Assembly (NCBI GenBank): GCA_945952225.1
Contig: CAMFHP010000006.1
Coordinates: 58,121 to 122,120 of the forward strand
Direction: 5' to 3'
DNA length: 64,000 bases
DNA from: an uncultured Myxococcaceae bacterium
GTDB lineage: Bacteria > Myxococcota_A > Polyangia > Polyangiales > Ga0077539
Shown here: piece by piece, positions 1-10,277 of the stretch
Position numbering within the stretch: the stretch's first letter is position 1
Layout: the number at the start of each line of letters is the position of its first letter
Made by a program: the position numbers and the translations under genes
Notes under the pieces: model-generated
Told to the model about the DNA's origin: nothing
The model's input: the letters and a program-made list of their open reading frames with translations, nothing else
Database searches by the model: none

Positions 1-65
1 AGATGGACGATGGCGCTCATGGCGGGAGTCGCGTGTCTACGCGAGCCCGCCGAGGGAGCGCAACC

Positions 66-1112
66 TCAGAGGGTGACGGTCTGCACGTTGATGCGGGCGC
101 GGTCGGCGACGCCGAGGCCCATGGAGCCCGCAGCGTCGATGTAGCGGGGCGGGAGCCCGCGCGCCGCGAGGGTGCCCATGCGGTTCTGCTGACGGAGCTG
201 GTCGACGAGGTCCGATCCGATGCGGTCGAGGGCCACGGGGTCGGTGCTCGCGAACACCGATTCGACCACCGCGCGGTGCTCGGGGCTGTCGCGCGGACCG
301 CCGTGATAGACGGCCTTGAAGGCGTCCATGATGTGCAGGCGCGAGCGCGAGCGGATCGCCTCGTGAGCGAAGAGTTCCGCGATCTGCGGCGAGCAGAGGT
401 GACGGTGGAACGCCTCGGGGTTCTTGATCGAACCGTGGGTCATGTTCTTGAGCGCGCCCGTGAAGCCGCAGAGGGAGTGGTCCTTCACGAGGGGAACACC
501 GATGACCGCGGTGGCTTCGAGCATGGGTTGCGCGTACCAGGTGCGACCCGAGGCCACGCGCGTCTCCGACGAGAGCCGCGTGCCGTTGTGGCACTGGATG
601 CGAACGCCCGCCGGGAGGCCCCGCGCGCTCACCCGCGTCGCCGCCAGGAAGCTGTCCCACTGGTCATAGACCGTGATGCTCGTCGCGGGCACACCCGCGG
701 CCACGAGCCCTTCGGCGATGGCCTCCACGACCTCTTTGTTCGAGGCCATGTTGCGCAGGCCGAGGCCGTTGACCTTGATGGCCACGCGGTCGTTCGGGTG
801 CACGAACGCGCGCCACGCCTGCGCGAGATCGCGACGGCCCGAGAGCTCGATCACCGCGCGGTTGACCATCGCGCGGGCGTCTTCGGGCTTGGGGTAGAGC
901 CCGCCGGGGCGGAGCGAGTTGGCCTTGTTCACACGCACCACGCGGCCCGGCGTGGTCATGGGGGTGAAGCCCGCGGGCGGCGTCGCCGCGGCTGCGGCCG
1001 GTGCGGGGGCCGACGCGCCGTGCGTCTGCGCGAGGGACTCCGACGCGACGGAGAGCGCCGCGGAACCCGCCGCGACACCGCCGAGAAACTGCCGACGATC
1101 GATCGTGCTCAT
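66..1112 (-). CDS. Tat-exported DUF362 family protein
   Basis: The 348-residue product begins MSTIDRRQFLGG, a twin-arginine signal (RRxFL) followed by an Ala-rich hydrophobic stretch, so it is probably exported folded. The remainder resembles the DUF362 family, proteins of unclear function often linked to iron-sulfur or redox chemistry. No cysteine-rich ferredoxin motif is visible here. A conserved-looking core spans VPLVKDHSLCGFTGALKNMTHG (about residues 195-215) and the C-terminal part carries a DPVALDRIG motif typical of the family. I chose the ATG at 1112 because the Tat motif starts there; the longer open frame upstream has no signal. The neighbour at 1230 is divergent, leaving a 117-bp promoter region. 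Export is a motif-based call; the enzymatic role is unknown. Confidence 0.85.
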   Translation of the reverse strand: MSTIDRRQFLGGVAAGSAALSVASESLAQTHGASAPAPAAAAATPPAGFTPMTTPGRVVRVNKANSLRPGGLYPKPEDARAMVNRAVIELSGRRDLAQAWRAFVHPNDRVAIKVNGLGLRNMASNKEVVEAIAEGLVAAGVPATSITVYDQWDSFLAATRVSARGLPAGVRIQCHNGTRLSSETRVASGRTWYAQPMLEATAVIGVPLVKDHSLCGFTGALKNMTHGSIKNPEAFHRHLCSPQIAELFAHEAIRSRSRLHIMDAFKAVYHGGPRDSPEHRAVVESVFASTDPVALDRIGSDLVDQLRQQNRMGTLAARGLPPRYIDAAGSMGLGVADRARINVQTVTL

Positions 1113-1229
1113 GGTGGTAGCCCCCGACGTATCACACCCCTCCACCGCACGAAAGTCGCGGACCGCTGTGCCCGCCACGCGCCAGAAAGTGGAACCGCGT
1201 CGCGCACCGGTGCTACGCGCGCTCGGCCC

Positions 1230-1754
1230 ATGCGTCCCCTCCGTGCGCTTCCGCTCGCCCTCACGCTCCTCGCCTGCGCGAGCAGCACGCACGTCGACCT
1301 CTCGCCCGCGGAGGTGCCGTTCACGCCGCCCTCCACCGGTGCCGAGGCCGCGCCTCCTGCGGCCGCGCCCGACCCCGACGACGGTCCGCCCGTCGCGTTC
1401 ACGCGGAGCACGATGCGTCAGACCGTGCACGAGGGCATCGGCGCGCTCCTCGCGCGCGTCGACGTGTCTCCGATGCTCCAGGCGGGGCGCTTCGTGGGCT
1501 TTCGTCTCGACCGGGCGCGCGGGCTCCAACGGCTTCGCGCAGGCGGCCTCGACCTGCAACCCGGCGACATCGTGACCCGCGTGAACGGCCAGACCATCGA
1601 GCGCCCCGAGCACGCGCAGGCGGCGTTCCTCTCGCTGGCCGAGGCGCCTGAAATTGTGATCGACGTGCTCCGTCGCGGCGCGCCCGTGACCGTTCGCACG
1701 GCCGTGACCGACAGCGCGACCGCCGCGCCCGCTACGACGACCGCAGCGCGGTGA
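1230..1754 (+). CDS. PDZ-domain lipoprotein, GspC-like C-terminal domain
   Basis: A 174-residue protein with a short signal peptide ending in the lipobox LLAC (Cys about residue 16), so it is probably an outer- or inner-membrane lipoprotein. After an Ala/Pro-rich linker, residues about 85-160 form a PDZ-like domain: RARGLQRLRAGGLDLQPGD, then a VNG turn and a VLRRGAPV strand. The order and spacing resemble the PDZ of the type II secretion protein GspC found at 62656 in this window, so it may be an orphan GspC-like adaptor or a protease-regulating PDZ protein. Its last 23 bases overlap the convergent SctQ-like gene. A TGCTACG -10-like element lies 10 bases before the start. No transmembrane helix beyond the signal is seen. 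Confidence 0.75.
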   Translation: MRPLRALPLALTLLACASSTHVDLSPAEVPFTPPSTGAEAAPPAAAPDPDDGPPVAFTRSTMRQTVHEGIGALLARVDVSPMLQAGRFVGFRLDRARGLQRLRAGGLDLQPGDIVTRVNGQTIERPEHAQAAFLSLAEAPEIVIDVLRRGAPVTVRTAVTDSATAAPATTTAAR

Positions 1755-2823
1755 TGCGCACGCCCACGGCGCCGTCGACGTCGACGAGCTCGCCGTCGGC
1801 GATGGGCGCGCCGTTGGCGCAGAGGGTGACGGACGTGCCCACGGGATCGTCGAAGCGCACCACCTCGCCGGGTAGAAGCGCCGCGAGGTCGGCCACGCGC
1901 ATCGTGGTGCGCGCGAGCTCGACCGAGACCTCGACGGGCACGCGCCCGAGCCGTGCGATCGGTCCCCTGGAGTCGTCCATCGGTTCCTCGTCGTCGTGCG
2001 CCACGAGGCGCGTGATCGTGTGCGGCGTCGCCGCGGTGATGCGGGCGAGCGGAACGTTCCCCGCGCAGAGCCAGGCTTCGCCCGAGAGGCCTTCGCGCAG
2101 GGCGACCATGCCCTCGCACGCGATCACCTCGCCGACCGTGAGGGCGAGCACGTCGTCGAGGCTCCATCGGTCGCGCGCCGCGACGAGCGACACGCGCAAG
2201 GGCACCGCGTCGGCGCCGCGCGCGGGCCGCGAACGCACCGGAAGGCGAAGCATCGCATCGCGCGAGACAAGCAGCGTGGCGCGGGCGCGATGGCCGTCGA
2301 ACGCGAGCGCGAAGGGCCACGCGAGCAGGTCGTCGGAAGACATCGCGTCGAGGGCGAGGGGCGCGTCGTCGGTGATCGCGCGGAGCACCGGGGCAGGGCC
2401 ATCGAGCGCATCGCACAGGCGCGAGAGCAGTGCGAAGAGCGCGCCCTCGTGGGCCGGCGAGAGGAGCGCGGGCGGCGCGTGGGCCTCGTCGTCGCCGAGT
2501 CCGAGCGCGCGCTGCGCGAGGCGGAGCGCGAAGGGACGGTCGAGGGCGAGCACCGCGACGTCGGCGTCGGGCACGGCGAGCACCGCGCAGAGCGACGTGT
2601 CGGTGAAGACGCGGCGCGCCTCGTCGCGCGAGGTGCGCGCAGGGGCGAGGGGCGTGGCGGTGAGCGTTCCGCCGAGGTGCGAGACCCAGCGGGGGGCATC
2701 GAGGGTGAGCGACGCGGGCGCGAGGCGGTGGAGCAGCGCGCGCAGGTCGGTCACGTCGCGGCGGGTGAAGCGCGCGAGCGGGAGCCGCAGGAGAGGCGCG
2801 TCGGAGCCCATCGCGGCGCGCAT
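1732..2823 (-). CDS. SctQ/FliM-family C-ring protein with two SpoA-like domains
   Basis: A 363-residue cytoplasmic protein. The C-terminal 70 residues match the SpoA (surface presentation of antigens) fold shared by FliM, FliN and SctQ: a VPVEVSVELARTTMRVADL strand-helix, then LLPGEVVRF and a VTLCANGAPIADGELVDV hairpin. A second, weaker SpoA-like copy lies just upstream (VGEVIACEGMVALREGL, GEAWLCAGNVPLARI). Two SpoA domains after a divergent N-terminal region is the arrangement of SctQ, the cytoplasmic sorting platform of type III secretion. No other secretion gene is adjacent, so it could be an orphan or the edge of a split locus. It overlaps the convergent PDZ lipoprotein by 23 bp. An alternative start is the ATG at 2811. 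Confidence 0.7.
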   Translation of the reverse strand: MRAAMGSDAPLLRLPLARFTRRDVTDLRALLHRLAPASLTLDAPRWVSHLGGTLTATPLAPARTSRDEARRVFTDTSLCAVLAVPDADVAVLALDRPFALRLAQRALGLGDDEAHAPPALLSPAHEGALFALLSRLCDALDGPAPVLRAITDDAPLALDAMSSDDLLAWPFALAFDGHRARATLLVSRDAMLRLPVRSRPARGADAVPLRVSLVAARDRWSLDDVLALTVGEVIACEGMVALREGLSGEAWLCAGNVPLARITAATPHTITRLVAHDDEEPMDDSRGPIARLGRVPVEVSVELARTTMRVADLAALLPGEVVRFDDPVGTSVTLCANGAPIADGELVDVDGAVGVRITALRSS

Positions 2824-2930
2824 TCGGCGCGAGGCGACGGTGCGGCGTCAAGGGTGGCGTGCGGCGACCGGACGCAGGGCGGCGCGCGCGGAGACTCAAA
2901 CAATGTGCGGTGGTGAAGAGAGTGGTTGCC

Positions 2931-4193
<1,263 letters not shown>

Positions 4194-4205
4194 CGCGCGC
4201 TTCGC

Positions 4206-4234
4206 TTGACACGTCCCGCGCGCGGGCATTACCC
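4206..4234 (+). promoter_or_regulatory. sigma-70-like promoter of the LysM-M15 gene
   Basis: TTGACA (4206-4211), a 17-bp spacer and TTACCC (4229-4234). The start codon is at 4247, only 12 bases after the -10, so the transcript should begin within a few bases of the ATG. The same TTGAC-N17-TTACC design occurs at 10105. Confidence 0.7.
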
Positions 4235-4246
4235 CCGCGCCGCGTC

Positions 4247-5077
4247 ATGCGATCGGTCTCTGCGCTCCTGCTCGTCGGCTCCCTCACGCTCCTCTCGCCG
4301 CGCGCCGCGATGGCGCAACGAACGCCCATCGACCCCGCGACGCGGGTGTACGTGGTGGCGCCCGGCGACACGCTCCTGCGCATCGCGAACCGCCTCGGGG
4401 TCGAGCCCCGCGAGCTCGCCGCGCGCAACTACCTCCCGCGGCCCTACACCCTCCGCGCGGGCCAGCGCCTGCGCATCCCCGCGGGCGTGTCGCAGGAGGT
4501 GCTCGCGTCGCTCCCCGCGCGCGACGAGTCGCTGAGCCCCAACCCCGGCCAGGGATCGCACCGACCGGGCTTCGTCTCGATGGTGCGCGTGCGTGACAGC
4601 GCCGAGCTCGCGACGAACTTCACCGCGGGCACGCAGCAGCTCCGCACGCGCGTGGCGCGCTTTCTCCGCGCGCGCGACAACCGCGAACACCTCGTGCACC
4701 CGCGCCTCCTGCGCACGCTCACGATGCTCAGCGACCGCTTCGGCGGGCGACGCATCGAGCTCCTCTCGGCGTACCGACCCGCGCGTGCGGGCGTGCCCGT
4801 GTCGCACCACAGCCGCGGCGAGGCCGTCGACGTGCGCATCGACGGCGTGGCCCTCCGCGACCTCTGGACGTACTGCCAGAGCCTCACGAACCTCGGCTGC
4901 GGGCTCTACCTTCGCGCCAACTACGTGCACATCGACGTGCGCCCCGCGGCCCTCGCGTGGCAGGGCCCGCCGCGCCGCGGCACCTCGCAGGGAAGCACCC
5001 TCGATCCCGACCCCGACGAAGATCCCGCGACCGTCACCGACGACGCCGCACCGCTCGCGGGCGGCGCCGAGAACTGA
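4247..5077 (+). CDS. secreted LysM and M15/DUF882-type peptidase
   Basis: A 276-residue protein with a signal peptide (residues 1-23, cleavage after AMA). Residues about 33-78 form a LysM domain (VYVVAPGDTLLRIANRLGV), which binds peptidoglycan glycan chains. The C-terminal half resembles the M15/DUF882 metallopeptidase family: LLSAYRPARAG, SHHSRGEAVDVRIDG and NYVHIDV supply the His/Asp/His zinc ligands of D-Ala-type carboxypeptidases. It probably trims or remodels peptidoglycan in the periplasm. The C-terminal tail is acidic and low-complexity. A strong promoter lies directly in front and the gene appears monocistronic, since the next gene is convergent. Confidence 0.85.
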   Translation: MRSVSALLLVGSLTLLSPRAAMAQRTPIDPATRVYVVAPGDTLLRIANRLGVEPRELAARNYLPRPYTLRAGQRLRIPAGVSQEVLASLPARDESLSPNPGQGSHRPGFVSMVRVRDSAELATNFTAGTQQLRTRVARFLRARDNREHLVHPRLLRTLTMLSDRFGGRRIELLSAYRPARAGVPVSHHSRGEAVDVRIDGVALRDLWTYCQSLTNLGCGLYLRANYVHIDVRPAALAWQGPPRRGTSQGSTLDPDPDEDPATVTDDAAPLAGGAEN

Positions 5078-5080
5078 CGC

Positions 5081-6751
5081 TCAGACCCGCACGACCTCGC
5101 CGTCCCACGCCGCGAGCTCGCGCTTGAGGATCTTGCCCGTGGGGTTCGCCGGAAGCCCTTCGACGAACACCCACTCGCGCGGCACCTTCGGCCCCGAGAG
5201 CCGGTCGCGGCACCACGCGCGGAGCTCCACGGCGCACGCGCGCGCGTCGTCGGGCAGGCCGCCACGCAGCACGACGAAGCCTCGCAGGCGCTCTCCCCAC
5301 TCGGCGTCGGGCACACCGATGACCGCGGCCTGCGACACCTCGGGGTGCGCGTCGAGCACGGCCTCGACCTCCGCGGGATACACGTTGGTGCCGCCGGAGA
5401 TCACCATGTCGCGGCGTCGTCCGACGATCATGTAGCGCCCGTCGGCGTCGACGGTGGCGAGGTCGCCGACGCTGAAATACCCCTCGCGCATCGAGTCGTT
5501 CGTGGCGCCGTCGTCGTTGTGGTAGCCCGCGACGAGCATGCGGTTTCGCGCGTAGAGCTCGCCCACCTCGCCGACGCCCACCGCGCGACCCTCACCATCG
5601 AGCAGGCGGATCGAGACGCCGTGGAGCGCGCGCCCGATGGTGCCCGGCAGCGCGCGGAGATCCTCGGGCGTGGCGGTGGTCACGAGCCCCGTCTCGGTGG
5701 CGCCGTAGAAGTTGTAGAGCACCGGGCCGAAGCGATCGAGCGCGCGCGCGGCGGCCGTCGCGGGGAGCTGCGCGCCGCCGCAGAGCATCACGCGGAGCGA
5801 GGCGGTGTTGGCCTTCGCGAGCGTGTCGTCGTCGAGGGCCACGAGGCGGTGGAGCATCGTGGGCACGAGCGCCGTGGTGGTCACGCGCTCGCGCGCCACG
5901 GTGGCAAGAAAGCGCTCGGGATTGAAGTCGCGCTCGATGACCACCGAGCCGCCCATCATGAGCGACATCGACGCGAAGCCGAGGCCCGTCGAGTGGTAGA
6001 GCGGGCACACGCAGAGGTGCACGTCGCCGCGGCGCAGCGAGACGCGTTCGAGAAAGGCCATGAAGCCCAGCACCTGCCCCGTGCCGAAGCGGCGCACCGC
6101 GCCCTTGGGGCGCCCCGTGGTGCCCGAGGTGTAGATCACCACCGCGCTGTCGTCGCCGTCGTCGACGCGGTCGGGCCAGCGCGCGAGGAGCGAGTCGTAC
6201 GTCGCGTGCGGTCGCGCGTTGCCGCCCACGGCGAAGAGGTTGTCGGCGCGGAGCTCGGGGCACGCGCGTGCGGCTTCGGCGACGGTGTCGGCGAGGTCGT
6301 GTTCGAAGAAGACCGCGCGCGCTCCCGAGTGCTGAAGCAGGTACGTGAGCTCGTGCACCGTGCTGCGCCACGAGACGCTCACCGCGGCGCCGCCGAGGCG
6401 GCTCATCGCGGCTTCGATCTCGAAGAACTCCGGGCGGTTGTGGAGCACCAGCGCGACGGCGCTCTTGCGTCCGATGCCGCGGCGCCGGAGGCCCGATGCG
6501 AGGCGGTCGATGCGTCGGTCGACCTCGCCGAAGGTGCTCCGTCGACCCTCGAACACGAAGGCCGTCTCGTGGGGCTCGTTGGCCGCGCGCACGCGGAAGA
6601 TCGTCGACATGCCCGCGCGCCCCTGGGCCAGCAGCTTCGCGCCCACGACGGCCCCCGCGGGACGCATCGTGGCCGCCGTGCCCGAGTGCAGCAGCACCTT
6701 CGCCACCAGCCCCGCCCAACCCGTGACTTCTCGCGCGGCGTCGATCACCAT
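5081..6751 (-). CDS. AMP-dependent acyl-CoA synthetase (FadD-like)
   Basis: Adenylate-forming enzyme that activates a carboxylic acid, probably a fatty acid, to acyl-AMP and then acyl-CoA. Key motifs: the P-loop-like YTSGTTGRPKGA, the FYGATETG motif closing the active site, the YFSVGDLATVD hinge region, and the C-terminal PTGKILKREL with the catalytic lysine. From the ATG at 6751 it has 556 residues, with an extra hydrophobic N-terminal helix; starts at 6667 (528 aa) or 6610 (509 aa) are also possible. The gene is divergent from the SRPBCC lipoprotein with essentially no spacer if both far-upstream starts are used. Substrate chain length cannot be read from the sequence. Confidence 0.9.
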   Translation of the reverse strand: MVIDAAREVTGWAGLVAKVLLHSGTAATMRPAGAVVGAKLLAQGRAGMSTIFRVRAANEPHETAFVFEGRRSTFGEVDRRIDRLASGLRRRGIGRKSAVALVLHNRPEFFEIEAAMSRLGGAAVSVSWRSTVHELTYLLQHSGARAVFFEHDLADTVAEAARACPELRADNLFAVGGNARPHATYDSLLARWPDRVDDGDDSAVVIYTSGTTGRPKGAVRRFGTGQVLGFMAFLERVSLRRGDVHLCVCPLYHSTGLGFASMSLMMGGSVVIERDFNPERFLATVARERVTTTALVPTMLHRLVALDDDTLAKANTASLRVMLCGGAQLPATAAARALDRFGPVLYNFYGATETGLVTTATPEDLRALPGTIGRALHGVSIRLLDGEGRAVGVGEVGELYARNRMLVAGYHNDDGATNDSMREGYFSVGDLATVDADGRYMIVGRRRDMVISGGTNVYPAEVEAVLDAHPEVSQAAVIGVPDAEWGERLRGFVVLRGGLPDDARACAVELRAWCRDRLSGPKVPREWVFVEGLPANPTGKILKRELAAWDGEVVRV

Positions 6752-6764
6752 GCGTCTGCTTTCC

Positions 6765-8078
6765 ATGACCCGCGATCCCTCCGTCAAGCGCTTCGCTCTC
6801 TGCGCGGTCATCGCCGCGGCGCTCTCCACCCGCTGCGCGTCGACGCGCACCGCCACCCCACCCGCCGCGCCTGACGCCCTCCACGCCGCGCGCCCCGATG
6901 TGCCCGAGGCACCCGTCGCCGAGGCTCCCCCGCGCGCGCAGGTGCTCACCGGGCCCACGGCGCGCGAGCTCGACGCGCTCCGTCCGCTGCTCGTGCGGGG
7001 CCCCGCGTTTCTCGTGCGCAACGCCGACGCGGGCGCCGACGCGCGCATCACGATCGTGGCCCGCACGGGCGCGAACGCAGCGGCCATGCGGCGGGTGATC
7101 ACCACGCCCGGCGAGTACGGAACGTTCATGCCCATTCTCCGCAGCGTCGACGTGCTGTCGTCGCGCGGCGCGCGCACGGCGTTTCGCTTCCACGTGGCGG
7201 CGCCGCTCTTCGACGTGACCGCCCTCTGCGCGATGAACGACGTGAGCGAGCGCCGCGTCGACGTGGTGATCACGCAGTCGGAGACGGGCCCCGGAGGCTC
7301 GCGCTGGGATCTCACCGACGAAGACCCCACGCACTCCATCGTCGCGCTCTCGACCTGGGGAGACCCCTCGCAGGGCCACTGGATCCTGCGGCAGGTCGCG
7401 CGTCGCTCGCCCGCGGCCATCGCGGGCATGAACATCTCGGTCGACACGGTGCTCGCGCTCGGCGCTGCGCGGCGCGCGGAGATCCTCGCGGGCAGCGCGC
7501 TCCCCATCCGGCCCGAGCAGGGGATCGCGCCGACGGGTGAGCTCGCGCCGCCCGAGGCGGGACCGTGGCAGACGCTCACGCGCGACGCGACGGTGCTCTC
7601 GCTCTCGCTCACGCCCGAGGGCGCCGTGCGCCAGGTGACCGTCGCCGCGTGGACGCCCGCCGCGCCCGTGGTGGTGCTCACGCGGCTGCGTGACGTTCCG
7701 AACTTCGGACAGGTGTGGGGATCGATCCGTGAGGTGTCGCTGCTGCCCGGCGAGACGCTCTCGGCCACGGGGCCCGTGCGGTACCGCTCGGTGATCGAGA
7801 CGCCCCTCACGCACATGGAGGGCGAGCAGGTGATGCGCTCCGAGGGGAGCGTCGTGTGGCACGAGGGAATCAGCGGTGATTTCGCGGACAGCGCGCACCG
7901 ATGGGACGTCGTCGAGGCCCCGGGCGGAGGCTCCTACGTGATGCTCACCGGCGGGTCGGACTACAACCGCGCGGGCTGGGCCACGCGCACCCTCATGGCG
8001 CGCGATCCGTGGCTCATGGCGGGCTTCGCGGGCTCGTGGAAGATCGTCTGGCTTCGCAACCTCCTGCGCGGACTCTGA
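6765..8078 (+). CDS. putative lipoprotein with SRPBCC/START-like domain
   Basis: A 437-residue exported protein. The N-terminus (RFALCAVIAAALSTRCAS) is a signal with a probable lipobox-type cysteine. After a Pro/Ala linker, residues about 95-235 show the SRPBCC/polyketide-cyclase pattern: a TTPGEYGTFMPILRSVDV segment, a hydrophobic beta-sheet, a long WILRQVARRSPAAIAGMN-like helix; a second related segment (LTRLRDVPNFGQVWGSIREVSL) appears at about 300-410, so the protein may hold two copies. Such folds bind hydrophobic ligands. Its position opposite an acyl-CoA synthetase suggests lipid binding or transport, but this is inference. An upstream in-frame ATG at 6750 is possible. Confidence 0.65.
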   Translation: MTRDPSVKRFALCAVIAAALSTRCASTRTATPPAAPDALHAARPDVPEAPVAEAPPRAQVLTGPTARELDALRPLLVRGPAFLVRNADAGADARITIVARTGANAAAMRRVITTPGEYGTFMPILRSVDVLSSRGARTAFRFHVAAPLFDVTALCAMNDVSERRVDVVITQSETGPGGSRWDLTDEDPTHSIVALSTWGDPSQGHWILRQVARRSPAAIAGMNISVDTVLALGAARRAEILAGSALPIRPEQGIAPTGELAPPEAGPWQTLTRDATVLSLSLTPEGAVRQVTVAAWTPAAPVVVLTRLRDVPNFGQVWGSIREVSLLPGETLSATGPVRYRSVIETPLTHMEGEQVMRSEGSVVWHEGISGDFADSAHRWDVVEAPGGGSYVMLTGGSDYNRAGWATRTLMARDPWLMAGFAGSWKIVWLRNLLRGL

Positions 8079-8108
8079 CCGTCGCGCGCTGACATCCGCG
8101 GCGCGCGT

Positions 8109-8129
8109 TTGCTACGGTCGCGCACCGTG
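8109..8129 (+). promoter_or_regulatory. -10 element directly before TPR/PEGA gene
   Basis: TGCTACGGT, with TACGGT at 8113-8118, is followed after 8 bases by the GTG start at 8127. No -35 is obvious. The spacing implies a leaderless transcript. Confidence 0.45.
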
Positions 8130-9020
8130 CGAGCGACCCTCCGACACACCGTCTCGTGGACCCTCTGCGCGTGGCTCTGCGCGTCTCCGCTGCGCGCGCA
8201 GCCCGCCCCCGCGCAGCCCTCATCGGCCGCCGCGCAGCCCGCCGCCTCGACGCGCGTGGCCGAGGCGCAGCAGCACATCCTCCGCGCGCTGGAGGCCTTT
8301 CAGACGCGCGACTACGTGACGGCCATCCACGAGTTCGAGCTCTCGTACCGCGCCGCGCCCGACGCGAACATCTGGTACAACCTCGCCCGCGCCCGCGAAC
8401 TCTCGGGGGACTACGAGGGCGCCGTCGCAGACTACCAACGCTACCTTCGCGACAAGGTCGACCCGCCCGATCGCGACGACGTGCAGCGCACCATCGCCAC
8501 GCTCTCGACGCTGGTCGAACAGCGCGCGGCGACGCAGCGGCGTCAGGCCGAGGGATCGCAGCTCCGTGTGCAGGTGCCGCCCACGACCGCGAACCCGCAT
8601 CTGCTCCTCGACGGCGAGTCCCTCGCGCTCGCGAGCGCGGGCGATCCGCGACGGGTCGCGACGGGCAACCACGCCGTGCGCCTCACGTCGGAGAACCGTC
8701 AGGACTGGGCCGCGCAGGTGCGTGTGCGGGAGGGAGAGACCGCCGTGGTGTTTCCCGCGCCGGCGCCCGCGACGCGCTACGTGAGTCGCCCCCGCTCGCA
8801 CGTTGTGAGCTGGGTGCTCGCAGGCCTCGGCGGCGCATCGCTCGTGGGCGCGGGCGTGTTCGCGATCCGCGCGGCCGGTGACGACTGCGACGCATGCAAC
8901 GCGGCCATCCGCGATTCGAATCGCTCCGACGTGCTCCTCGGCGTGGGGAGCGGACTGCTCGTAGGCGCCGCGGTGGCGTGGTTCGTCGAGCGCGCGTCGG
9001 CGGGCACCGAGCGCGTCACG

Positions 9021-9029
<9 letters not shown>
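8127..9029 (+). CDS. exported TPR protein with PEGA-like domain and membrane helices
   Basis: A 300-residue protein with an N-terminal signal (ending LRAQ). Residues about 40-135 hold tetratricopeptide-like helices (AFQTRDYVTAIHEFELSY, LARARELSGDYEGAVADYQ), typical of protein-protein scaffolds. A PEGA-like beta domain follows (QVPPTTANPHLLLDGESLA), as often found in myxobacterial surface proteins. The C-terminus has two hydrophobic segments (about 230-250 and 265-290) with a CDAC pair between them. I preferred GTG 8127 over TTG 8109 because the -10-like TACGGT overlaps the latter region. It overlaps the convergent deacetylase gene by 9 bp. The biological role is unknown. Confidence 0.75.
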
Positions 9030-10085
<1,056 letters not shown>

Positions 10086-10104
10086 TCGGGCGGCTCCGCA
10101 GTGC

Positions 10105-10133
10105 TTGACCCCGCTTTACCGCGGGTGTTACCT
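10105..10133 (+). promoter_or_regulatory. sigma-70-like promoter of Cache/HAMP-like gene
   Basis: TTGACC (10105-10110), a 17-bp spacer, and TTACCT (10128-10133). Transcription would start near 10141, giving an untranslated leader of about 138 bases. Within that leader the ATG at 10139 opens only a five-codon frame. Confidence 0.7.
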
Positions 10134-10277
10134 GCGCGATGGAGTACCGCTATTGATGGGCCGTCGCCAATGGGGAACACCCACCGGCGGTGACGGGCCC
10201 CGGGCGGTGCGTCGATGGCGGAGCGTCGGTGGAGCGCCACCCGCACCACGCCGCACACCACGGTCAGGGAGCTCACG

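Noticed and set aside
10139..10156. Five-codon frame starting right after the promoter at 10105
   Set aside because: Too short to be a gene; could be a leader peptide but there is no ribosome-binding site or attenuator-like structure.
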